From assembly GCA_016194455.1 (NCBI GenBank), contig JACQBN010000010.1:1-57115 (forward strand): a DNA stretch of 57,115 bases, in the 5' to 3' direction. The notes beneath the pieces were generated by a model that was given only the letters and a program-made list of their open reading frames with translations, made no database searches and was not told the origin of the DNA. Shown here piece after piece: positions 1-9,145 of the stretch. The translations under genes were made by a program, and so were the position numbers. Source of the DNA: Candidatus Kaiserbacteria bacterium (lineage in GTDB: Bacteria > Patescibacteriota > Minisyncoccia > Phycocordibacterales > Phycocordibacteraceae). Every line of letters begins with the position of its first letter. Within the stretch, counting starts at the first letter, position 1.

Positions 1-230
1 AGCATCTCCTCTAGGAGCGGGGCAGTCTCCCCGCAATCGTAGTCAATGCGGTTCGTATCGCTCGCGACGACAATTTTAATTTCTTCAAAGAGCCGCCGCC
101 CGTCCACCGTAATCGATGCCGCCTGCCGTGCGGTATCAGCCGTCTCTTGCGCCTCCGCGCGGACTTGCTCTGGCTTTTTCGCGAAGACGCGCAGGATAAG
201 CCCGAAACGTTTTTCTGCGGTCGTTACCAT
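1..230 (-). CDS. hypothetical protein, 3' end truncated by window edge
   Basis: Open minus frame from ATG at 230 (MVTTAEKRFGLILRVFAKKPEQVRAEAQETADTARQAASITVDGRRLFEEIKIVVASDTNRIDYDCGE...) with no stop before position 1; absent from ORF track because it runs off the window. Confidence 0.55.
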   Translation of the reverse strand, partial: MVTTAEKRFGLILRVFAKKPEQVRAEAQETADTARQAASITVDGRRLFEEIKIVVASDTNRIDYDCGETAPLLEEM

Positions 231-326
231 CGTTCCATGCTCGCAACAAGGAAGAGGAGTGTCAATCTGCTCGCGGACGCTGCGACCCTTGCCCCGTCGC
301 AGCGGTTAAGTATAGATATACCTCCT

Positions 327-1274
327 ATGAAGATTCTCGTTACCGGAGCAGCGGGCGCCGTCGGCTCGCATGTGGCTGAGGCTTTGGCGCGCGCGGGCCA
401 CGCCGTCCACTGCATCGACTCATTCGATCCCTTCTACGCGCGGGAGCTCAAGGACAGCACGGCCGCCGATCTTGCAGAACACGGCATCCGCCTCGTCGAG
501 CTTGACCTCTGCACCGCGGATCTTGCGCCACACCTCGACGGCGTCGAGGTGATCTATCATTTCGCCGCGCAACCCGGGCTCGCGACGCACGTTCCCTTCG
601 TCCACTACGTGCGGAACAATCTGCTCGCGACCTACCACCTCCTCGAAGCAGCGAGGCGCGCAGGCAGCGTGTTGCTCTTTGTGCATATCTCCACCTCCTC
701 AGTCTACGGCGCGCACGCTGCGGGCGACGAAGCGAGCGAGCCGAAACCGACCTCCTTTTACGGCGTGACTAAGCTCGCCGCCGAGCAGCTTGCGCTTGCG
801 TATCACCGGGAAGGGCGCCTGCCAGTCGTAGTCCTGCGGCTTTTCTCGGTGTATGGAGAGCGGGAACGTCCGGAGAAACTCTTTCACAAGTTCATCAAAA
901 GCGTTCTCAACGAAGAGCCATTCATGCTCTACGAAGGAGCGGAGCGCCATGTTCGCAGCTATACGCATGTGGCTGACATCGTGAGCGGCTGTCTGCTCGC
1001 GCTCGCGCACCCCGAGAAGGCGGTGGGGCACATTTTCAACCTCGGCAATGACCACACCGTCACGACCATCGACGCTCTCGCGGCGCTCGAGAAGATCCTT
1101 GGGCAGAAGGCGAATGTCGTGCGCCTGCCGCGCCGCTCGGGGGATCAGCTCGAGACTGCCGCCAACATCCAGAAAGCCCGCAAGCTCCTCGGCTATAACC
1201 CCGTCATACGTATTGAAGAGGGGCTCGCGCGAGAGGCGCAGTGGTACCGGGAGAAGGTTTGGGGAAGGGCGTAA
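327..1274 (+). CDS. NAD-dependent epimerase/dehydratase (SDR, UDP-glucuronate 4-epimerase-like)
   Basis: MKILVTGAAGAVGSHVAEAL Rossmann motif, YGVTK active-site motif; internal ATG of the 147..1274 ORF. Confidence 0.85.
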   Translation: MKILVTGAAGAVGSHVAEALARAGHAVHCIDSFDPFYARELKDSTAADLAEHGIRLVELDLCTADLAPHLDGVEVIYHFAAQPGLATHVPFVHYVRNNLLATYHLLEAARRAGSVLLFVHISTSSVYGAHAAGDEASEPKPTSFYGVTKLAAEQLALAYHREGRLPVVVLRLFSVYGERERPEKLFHKFIKSVLNEEPFMLYEGAERHVRSYTHVADIVSGCLLALAHPEKAVGHIFNLGNDHTVTTIDALAALEKILGQKANVVRLPRRSGDQLETAANIQKARKLLGYNPVIRIEEGLAREAQWYREKVWGRA

Positions 1275-1284
1275 AAAAGAGCCC

Positions 1285-1313
1285 TTGACAACATTGTATC
1301 AGTTTGTTATGAT
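1285..1313 (+). promoter_or_regulatory. sigma70-type promoter (TTGACA-17-TATGAT)
   Basis: TTGACA 1285-1290, 17-bp spacer, TATGAT 1308-1313; followed by leader with AGGAGGT before ATG 1342. Confidence 0.75.
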
Positions 1314-1341
1314 AGCGCCGTACCTGACAGGAGGTAACGAC

Positions 1342-1617
1342 ATGCGGTACGCGTTCTTTGTGGTCCTGGCGGCGATGATTTTGTCCCAGTCGACGGGGCT
1401 TTTTGTGGACGAAAGCGTCGCTCGCGAAGCCCTGGAAAATCAGGGATTCACCAAGGTCACGGTTACTGAACGGATCTGGTTCTTTCCATCGCTGCGCGGC
1501 TGCGGCAGCGGGGATGCGGCTCGCTTCAATGCGACCGCCACGAATCCGATTGGCAAGCCGGTGCAGGTGTACGTCTGCAGCGGCTGGCTCTTCAAGGGTT
1601 CTACCGTTCGTTCGTAA
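1342..1617 (+). CDS. small secreted hypothetical protein (91 aa, signal peptide)
   Basis: SD AGGAGGT 6 nt upstream; MRYAFFVVLAAMILSQSTG signal-like N terminus; own promoter and terminator. Confidence 0.8.
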   Translation: MRYAFFVVLAAMILSQSTGLFVDESVAREALENQGFTKVTVTERIWFFPSLRGCGSGDAARFNATATNPIGKPVQVYVCSGWLFKGSTVRS

Positions 1618-1633
1618 CTAAAAGGAAGGACCG

Positions 1634-1668
1634 AAAGTCGGGGGATCTCTCCCCCGACTTTTCTTTTT
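1634..1668 (+). terminator. Rho-independent terminator
   Basis: AAAGTCGGGGGA-loop-TCCCCCGACTTTT followed by T-rich tract. Confidence 0.85.
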
Positions 1669-1694
1669 AGTTCGTCTCATTTATACTCTCCCTC

Positions 1695-3017
1695 ATGACT
1701 CGCTATCGGGTGGCTGCCGTGATTGCGCTTATCGCCGGATTCTTGCTCGCCTATTTCATCTGGGCGAGCGATGCCTCTCCCGAGAGCCGCTACCGCTTCA
1801 AGCTCGGGCTTGACCTGGCCGGCGGCACCGAGCTCGTCTACAAGGCCGATATGTCGCAAACTCCAGCAGCCGAGCAGTCCGGCGCTCTCACCGCGCTCCA
1901 GGGCGTCGTCGAGCGGCGGGTAAACCTTTTCGGCGTCGCGGAGCCCCTGGTCCAGACCGAGCGCGCAAGCGCACTCTCTGGCACCACCGAGGATCGTTTG
2001 ATAGTCGACTTGCCGGGCGTCACCGACATCAACGCCGCAGTCGCTGCGCTCGGCAAAACGCCAACGCTGGAATTCAAACTTGCGACAACTGCTCCCGCGG
2101 GCCCGGGGCAGGCGACCAGCTCTGTCGCTTTCATCACCACCGGCCTTACCGGCCGCTATCTCTCGAGTGCCGCTTTACAATTTGGTAGCGGAGCGACCGC
2201 GGGTCTCGTCTCTCCCGAGGTTCTGCTTACCTTCAACGCTGAAGGAGCGAAGCTTTTTGAACAGCTCACGAGCCAAAACGTCGGCCAAGTACTCGCGATA
2301 TTTCTTGATGGCCAACCCATTTCAACGCCCGTCATTCAAGAAGCGATCCCGGGCGGGGTCGCGACCATTACCGGTCACTTCAGCGCGACCGAGGCGCGCG
2401 ACCTAGTGCGGAACCTCAATTTCGGCGCGCTGCCCGTCCCGATCACACTCGAAAGTTCTTCGGCAGTTGGCCCCACCTTGGGCGCCGCAGCGATTGCCGC
2501 CGGCGTGGTCGCCGGGCTCCTCGGCTTCGCGATCGTCGCGCTCTTCATGACCCTCTGGTACCGCTTCGCGGGCCTCATCGCGGCGGTGGCGCTCGCGGAG
2601 TATCTGGTCTTCATGCTCTCCATCATCAAGGTAATCCCGATTACCCTCACCGCTTCGGGCATCGCGGGGCTTATCATCTCGCTTGGCATGGCGGTGGACG
2701 CGAATGTGCTTATTTTCGAGCGCACCAAGGAGGAGCTCCGCGAGGGGAAGCCGCCGCGCGAGGCGGTGCATATCGGCTTCGCGCGCGCGTGGACCGCGAT
2801 CCGCGACGGCCACCTCACCATGCTCATCTCGGGCGTCATCCTCTTCTGGCTCGGCACTTCTATCGTGCAGGGCTTCGCGCTCGTCTTCGTGCTCGGGGTG
2901 CTCGCCTCCTTCATCTCCGCGGTTTCGCTCTCGAGAGTGTTCCTGCTCGCTCTTGTGCCAGGCGAACAAGGCGGCGGGTGGCGCTTCCTGCTCGGCAGCG
3001 GTTTCCGTAACAACTGA
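1695..3017 (+). CDS. secD: protein translocase subunit SecD
   Basis: FKLGLDLAGGTELVYKAD; GLIISLGMAVDANVLIFERTKEE; followed by secF. Confidence 0.95.
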   Translation: MTRYRVAAVIALIAGFLLAYFIWASDASPESRYRFKLGLDLAGGTELVYKADMSQTPAAEQSGALTALQGVVERRVNLFGVAEPLVQTERASALSGTTEDRLIVDLPGVTDINAAVAALGKTPTLEFKLATTAPAGPGQATSSVAFITTGLTGRYLSSAALQFGSGATAGLVSPEVLLTFNAEGAKLFEQLTSQNVGQVLAIFLDGQPISTPVIQEAIPGGVATITGHFSATEARDLVRNLNFGALPVPITLESSSAVGPTLGAAAIAAGVVAGLLGFAIVALFMTLWYRFAGLIAAVALAEYLVFMLSIIKVIPITLTASGIAGLIISLGMAVDANVLIFERTKEELREGKPPREAVHIGFARAWTAIRDGHLTMLISGVILFWLGTSIVQGFALVFVLGVLASFISAVSLSRVFLLALVPGEQGGGWRFLLGSGFRNN

Positions 3018-3020
3018 TCT

Positions 3021-3920
3021 ATGTACATCGCTCGCCATCGCACACTCTTCTTCTGGATCACCGGCCTCCTCCTTGCGGCCGCCGTCGCCGCAATCCTATT
3101 CTTCGGGCTCCCACTCGGCATCGACTTCACCGGCGGCTCACTGATGCAAATTTCGTATCCTGCTGGGCGCCCTGCACTCGCCACGATCCAAGAGCAGGTA
3201 GCGAGCATTCCGCTTGGCGCCGTCTCGGTCATCCCCTCGGGAGCAAATAACGTTTCTATCCGTACGCGCACGATGACACCTGCCGAGCATTCTGCTGTCC
3301 TCTCCGCCATATCAGGGAATGCACTCATCTCCGAGCTCGCCTACACCTCGGTAGGTCCCGCGCTCGGGAGCCAGTTCGCTGCCAAAGCGCTCTGGGCACT
3401 CATCGCAGTCATTCTTGTTATCGTCCTCTATATCACTTTCGCCTTCCGCAAGGTGTCGCGGCCAGTGCCCTCCTGGTGCTACGGCCTCACGGTCGTCGCG
3501 ATTCTCGCTCATGACCTCATCATCCCCGCCGGCTTCTATGCCATCCTCTGCTACTTCACCGGCGCGCAAGTAGATTCGCTCTTCGTCGTCGCGCTCCTTG
3601 CCTTGCTCGGCTATTCGGTCAATGACACCATCGTTATCTTCGACCGCGTGCGCGAGCACCTCGCGAGGAACGAGAAGACCGGATTGCGCGAGGAGTTTGT
3701 AGACACCGTCGGTAAATCGATCAGCGAAACGATGACCCGCTCCATCAACACCTCCTTCACCGTTATCCTCGCGCTCTCGGCGCTCATCTTCCTCGGCGCC
3801 GCAGTGACCCGCAACTTCGCGCTCGTGATGCTGGTCGGGGTGATTGCCGGCACCTATTCCTCCATCTTGCTCGCCGCACCGCTCTTGGTCCCGCTTGCGC
3901 GCCGCTTCGCCCGCACATGA
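3021..3920 (+). CDS. secF: protein translocase subunit SecF
   Basis: GIDFTGGSLMQ; GYSVNDTIVIFDRVREH; adjacent to secD. Confidence 0.95.
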   Translation: MYIARHRTLFFWITGLLLAAAVAAILFFGLPLGIDFTGGSLMQISYPAGRPALATIQEQVASIPLGAVSVIPSGANNVSIRTRTMTPAEHSAVLSAISGNALISELAYTSVGPALGSQFAAKALWALIAVILVIVLYITFAFRKVSRPVPSWCYGLTVVAILAHDLIIPAGFYAILCYFTGAQVDSLFVVALLALLGYSVNDTIVIFDRVREHLARNEKTGLREEFVDTVGKSISETMTRSINTSFTVILALSALIFLGAAVTRNFALVMLVGVIAGTYSSILLAAPLLVPLARRFART

Positions 3921-4483
3921 TCATCGGTATCACCGGCACGCTGGGCGCGGGTAAAGGAGAAGTCGCAGAATATTTGGTCAAGCAAAAGGGCTTCAAGCAC
4001 TATTCTTCTCGGGCACAAATCGTCGCGGAGATTGAGCACCGTGGTCTACCGGTAAATCGCGACACGATGACAGCAGTTGCCAACGATATGCGTCGTACAC
4101 ACGATCCAGCGTATCCGCAGCCGCAATCGTATGAGCAAGCACTTGCCGATCACGCAGAGAATGCCGTCATGGAGTCGGTTCGCGAAGTAGCCGGCGCAGC
4201 GTTTCTCAAGGCGCACGGCGCATTCCTGATCGGCGTCGACGCGGATCCGCGCATTCGCTACGAGCGCGCGATTAAGCGAGGGTCGAGTACGGATCATATA
4301 GATTTCGAAACATTTGTCGCGCAGGAGAAGCGGGAAATGCAGAACACCGACCCAACAAAACAGAATATCGGCGCCATCATGAAGATGGCGGATGCCGTGC
4401 TCACCAACAACGGCACGAAAGAAGAGCTGCATCAGCAGATAGAACAAACGCTTCAAACATTCAGCGCCTCCGACAAGGATTGA
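3917..4483 (+). CDS. P-loop nucleotide kinase (dephospho-CoA/adenylate kinase-like)
   Basis: MIIGITGTLGAGKGEVAEYL P-loop; ATGA overlap with secF. Confidence 0.7.
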   Translation: MIIGITGTLGAGKGEVAEYLVKQKGFKHYSSRAQIVAEIEHRGLPVNRDTMTAVANDMRRTHDPAYPQPQSYEQALADHAENAVMESVREVAGAAFLKAHGAFLIGVDADPRIRYERAIKRGSSTDHIDFETFVAQEKREMQNTDPTKQNIGAIMKMADAVLTNNGTKEELHQQIEQTLQTFSASDKD

Positions 4484-4585
4484 CGGCTCCTTGAAGAGTA
4501 TCGCTCCCCGCCCTCTGACGCAACTTGCAATAAGTTAGGATGTGTAGTAGTTTCTCAAGCAGAAGAGGCAACTGAGGAGAACACA

Positions 4586-5059
4586 ATGCCAAGGTATCGT
4601 TTTTTCGGCCGGTACAAGACTGCCAGTCAAAAAGCTGCCACCGAGTTGACGGAAATTATGAGTTTCGATGCGGCCACCGACGCTGCCGCTCGCGCGCAGG
4701 TTACGGAATTCCGCAGGAACCGTACGCCTATCGTGAATGCTCGGCTTGTCCGAATCGAAGAGCTCGAGGTCAAGGTCGAGGATACGCCCGGGTACGAGTT
4801 CCTTCCCTGGAACGATTGCGAATGCGGTTGCTACTGTTCCAATATCACTCTTGGCTCACGGACCTACTCAGTCTTCCATCGGGACATCGATACGTTCCGC
4901 CTCGACTACGGCCACAGCGCATTCGCCGGGGCTCTTGGCATCTTCGACTCCTTTGCGGATGCCGACCGCGAGGTCCGTCGTCTGGCGAAGCTCCACGTGG
5001 GAAAGGAATTCGGCGCTCTGAAAGAAACAGCCCAAGCCCTCGGGGTTCCGACTGCCTAA
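4586..5059 (+). CDS. hypothetical protein with CxCxCxC cluster
   Basis: GAGGAG SD-like motif at 4574-4579 before ATG 4586; WNDCECGCYCSN motif; terminator downstream. Confidence 0.7.
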   Translation: MPRYRFFGRYKTASQKAATELTEIMSFDAATDAAARAQVTEFRRNRTPIVNARLVRIEELEVKVEDTPGYEFLPWNDCECGCYCSNITLGSRTYSVFHRDIDTFRLDYGHSAFAGALGIFDSFADADREVRRLAKLHVGKEFGALKETAQALGVPTA

Positions 5060-5066
5060 TCAATCC

Positions 5067-5094
5067 GCCGCCGGCCCTCCGGCGGCTTTTCTTT
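5067..5094 (+). terminator. Rho-independent terminator
   Basis: GCCGCCGG-CCCT-CCGGCGGC then TTTTCTTT. Confidence 0.75.
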
Positions 5095-5104
5095 ATCCGC
5101 GTTT

Positions 5105-5135
5105 GCCACCACACCAACCGGGTTGGTGTGGTGGC
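5105..5135. repeat. 31-bp perfect inverted repeat directly abutting rRNA promoter -35
   Basis: GCCACCACACCAACC-G-GGTTGGTGTGGTGGC. Confidence 0.9.
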
Positions 5136-5164
5136 TTGACGCCCTTAAGGGCTTCCGCTAGGAT
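5136..5164 (+). promoter_or_regulatory. rRNA promoter (TTGACG-17-TAGGAT)
   Basis: TTGACG 5136-5141, 17-bp spacer, TAGGAT 5159-5164, upstream of the 16S gene. Confidence 0.7.
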
Positions 5165-5339
5165 GACTCCACTGCCACTCCGATAGCGAGAAGGCGGTCG
5201 TGCGCCCGAGAAAATGGACTCGGAAGAGTTCATTTGTCGTCTAGCGCTGTTATTTGAAAATGGAATACGTGCAAGCCCGCGGCGCTTCGCGCCGCGGGCG
5301 AAAAGATGTGTGAATTGTTTTGTTCCGCTTATTCTTAAT

Positions 5340-6823
<1,484 letters not shown>

Positions 6824-7018
6824 ATGGAACCGATTTTCTCGAAAGGAAGATCACGTCGATCTGATTCGGCAAGAATCAGGGGAGATTGCTTTCGTCCCTA
6901 CACGAAGCACGGACGCCGGATAACGTATCCCGGTGTCCCGAGTCGAGATCCTCAATTGAGATTTCGACGAGGGGCGAATAGGCGGAACAAACGAGTTCGC
7001 ACATCTTTTCAACAACCA

Positions 7019-7045
7019 CAGCCGCCGCCCGAAGGGCGGCGGCTG
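7019..7045. repeat. GC-rich hairpin downstream of 16S
   Basis: CAGCCGCCGCCC-GAA-GGGCGGCGGCTG, 12-bp perfect stem without an immediate T-tract. Confidence 0.8.
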
Positions 7046-7089
7046 CGTAGTGGAAGAACTCCGCTATTTTTGCTACTATCCCCAGGTTC

Positions 7090-7115
7090 GCACGCGTATG
7101 TATGCATACGCGTGC
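7090..7115. repeat. hairpin repeating tRNA-Ile acceptor-stem sequence
   Basis: GCACGCGTATG-TATG-CATACGCGTGC; first 9 nt identical to tRNA-Ile 5' end GCACGCGTA. Confidence 0.75.
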
Positions 7116-7168
7116 GGCGTTCGGCGAAAACACTTAAACGCAGACGTTCAGTTGTTTTGCCTCACTTT

Positions 7169-7241
7169 GCACGCGTAGCTCAGCTGGTAGAGCACTCGAC
7201 TGATACTCGAGCGGTCGTAGGTTCGACCCCTACCGCGTGCA
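7169..7241 (+). tRNA. tRNA-Ile(GAT)
   Basis: Full cloverleaf: GCACGCG/CGCGTGC acceptor, D arm GCTC..GAGC, anticodon stem-loop CTCGA-CTGATAC-TCGAG, T arm GTAGG-TTCGACC-CCTAC; no encoded CCA. Confidence 0.95.
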
Positions 7242-7271
7242 CAGATAGAAACGCGCGTTATACTGAAAGCA

Positions 7272-7766
7272 ATGAAAGACGCGCTTGTGGTCGTTGCGCT
7301 TGCGCTCGTCGCTATTGCTGTGGGCGCCGTCCTCTACACGAAGAATCCCGCCGCGCCTTCCGCGCCAGCGACGATCGCGGGCACGCCCGTCTCCTTCAGC
7401 ACGCTTGCTTCGGGAATTGAATCGAGCGTCAAAGAGCCTAAAAATTACCTCATCACCTCGGAGCCCGGGCTCCAAGAGCTCTGGCAGATGATCAACAGTC
7501 AGGATCCGCCGCCTATAATTGACTTCACCAAGAATTCCGTCATCGCGATCTTCGCGGGCGCCGAGCCCACCGCGGGCTACGAGATTAAGGTCTCCGCTAT
7601 AGCGGACAGTGCCTCACGCCAAGTCCTGATTGTACTCACCAAACCGGGCGGCAGCTGCATCGTGCCGCAGATCGTCACGGCGCCCTACGAAGTCGTCGAG
7701 CTCCCCGCCACAGCGCTCCCGCTCACCCATCAACAGGCAGTAGAGACGACAAGTTGTTTGCAGTAA
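7272..7766 (+). CDS. membrane-anchored PrcB C-terminal-domain-like protein
   Basis: N-terminal TM; SVIAIFAGAEPTAGYEIKVSAI...KPGGSCIV PrcB-like pattern. Confidence 0.6.
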   Translation: MKDALVVVALALVAIAVGAVLYTKNPAAPSAPATIAGTPVSFSTLASGIESSVKEPKNYLITSEPGLQELWQMINSQDPPPIIDFTKNSVIAIFAGAEPTAGYEIKVSAIADSASRQVLIVLTKPGGSCIVPQIVTAPYEVVELPATALPLTHQQAVETTSCLQ

Positions 7767-7772
7767 TCTCGC

Positions 7773-8237
7773 ATGCGGATTCTCAAGAAAGATTCCTATC
7801 TCGCGATGATTAAGAACGCCGAGGGCTCGAATCTTTTCCGTACGCTCTACGGCGAGACGGGAGGAGAGAAGCAGGACATCTTACGCGATGGCGATCTCTC
7901 TTGCGCCTTCTTTGTTTCATCCATTCTCCATCATTTTCATTTTGCCTACTGCAAATCGCCGCACGCGACCGTCGCCGGGCTGGAGCGCGATCTGCGGGAC
8001 TCCGGCTGGTGGAGAATAGAAATCCCCGCGGCAGGCGATGTCGTCTTCTGGATTCCCGGCGTGCAGAAGGGAGGCGAGGAGCATGCGCACGTCGGCTTCT
8101 CACTCGGGGGCGAGGAGGCCATCAGCAACGACGACCAGATGCGCTCTCCGCAGCGTCACCACCTCACCTTCGGCACCCGCGCGGGCGAGCCCGTCCGCGT
8201 CATCGCCGCGATCTACACGCGGGATTTCTCGGCATAA
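7773..8237 (+). CDS. NlpC/P60- or CHAP-like cysteine hydrolase (tentative)
   Basis: DLSCAFFVSSIL (Cys) ... GDVVFWIP ... HAHVGFSLG (His) arrangement. Confidence 0.55.
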   Translation: MRILKKDSYLAMIKNAEGSNLFRTLYGETGGEKQDILRDGDLSCAFFVSSILHHFHFAYCKSPHATVAGLERDLRDSGWWRIEIPAAGDVVFWIPGVQKGGEEHAHVGFSLGGEEAISNDDQMRSPQRHHLTFGTRAGEPVRVIAAIYTRDFSA

Positions 8238-8260
8238 ACCTCGCATGCTAGAGTGCGCAG

Positions 8261-8932
8261 ATGTCGGGAACATTAAGCGTCGTCGCGACTCCGATCGGGA
8301 ACTTGGGCGATATCACGTTGCGCGCGCTCGAGACCCTCAAACAGGCGGACGCAATCGCCTGCGAGGACACACGCGTCTCGGCGAAGCTGCTTGCGCGCTA
8401 CGACATCTCCAAGCCGCTTCTCATCTTCCACGCGCGAAGCGGCCAGAGGGCCGCTTCGCGCGTGCTCGCGTTGCTTGCCGAAGGGAAGCGCGTCGCGCTT
8501 ATCACTGATGCAGGCACGCCCGGCATCTCGGATCCGGGCACTGCGCTCGTCAAGGACGCGCGCGCCATCGGCGCGCGCGTTGAAGCAATCCCCGGCCCCT
8601 CCGCGCTCACCGCAGCACTCTCTATCGCCGGAGTACCTGCTGACGAATTTGTATTTCTTGGCTTCCCACCCCACAAGAAGGGCCGCCAGACTTTTTTCAA
8701 GAATCTTGTGCGCGAGGAGGGCACAGTCGTTTTCTATGAATCGCCGCACCGCGTCCTCAAGGCGCTTACAGCGCTCGCTTCCGCATTGCCTACTCGCCCT
8801 CTTACTATTTGTCGCGAGCTCACCAAGATCCACGAGTCGGTCCTCTCGGGGACCGCGGCAGAACTCGCCGCACATTTCGCGGCACATCCGGGCGAAGTCC
8901 GCGGCGAGTTTGTCGTCATTGTCGCGCCCTGA
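8261..8932 (+). CDS. rsmI: 16S rRNA (cytidine1402-2'-O)-methyltransferase
   Basis: GTLSVVATPIGNLGDITLRALETLKQADAIACEDTR; VALITDAGTPGISDPG. Confidence 0.93.
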   Translation: MSGTLSVVATPIGNLGDITLRALETLKQADAIACEDTRVSAKLLARYDISKPLLIFHARSGQRAASRVLALLAEGKRVALITDAGTPGISDPGTALVKDARAIGARVEAIPGPSALTAALSIAGVPADEFVFLGFPPHKKGRQTFFKNLVREEGTVVFYESPHRVLKALTALASALPTRPLTICRELTKIHESVLSGTAAELAAHFAAHPGEVRGEFVVIVAP

Positions 8933-8944
8933 TATACTCAGCCA

Positions 8945-9145
8945 ATGTCTCGCTCTTCTTCGCTTATCGTGCTTGGCGTCCTCACGATGCTGACACCCTT
9001 CTCGGGCTTGCCTTCCGCATTCCGCACGTTCCTGACGCTCCTCGTCGGCGCTATCGCGCTTGGGATCGGGGTCGCGGAGCGCGCCGAGCGGGCGCGCGCA
9101 TCACTTCCATCTGCCGCGCCCGCGCCCAATGCCCCCGCGCCCTAA
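8945..9145 (+). CDS. small membrane protein
   Basis: TATACT 6 nt before ATG; two hydrophobic segments. Confidence 0.5.
   Translation: MSRSSSLIVLGVLTMLTPFSGLPSAFRTFLTLLVGAIALGIGVAERAERARASLPSAAPAPNAPAP

Noticed and set aside
2375-3328. Long antisense ORFs such as 2375..3328 -, 2403..3038 -, 10944..12320 -, 47609..49444 -
   Set aside because: They mirror well-supported genes (secD, TraD-like ATPase, secA); GC-rich codon bias creates spurious long antisense frames, with low-complexity Arg/Glu/Asp-rich translations
6830-6960. Possible intron/insertion splitting the 16S 3' end so that CACCTCC lies further downstream
   Set aside because: AAGGAAGATCACGTCG superficially resembles GGATCACCTCC but lacks CCTCC, and no CCTCC is found downstream to about 7000; kept only as a test under the anti-SD finding
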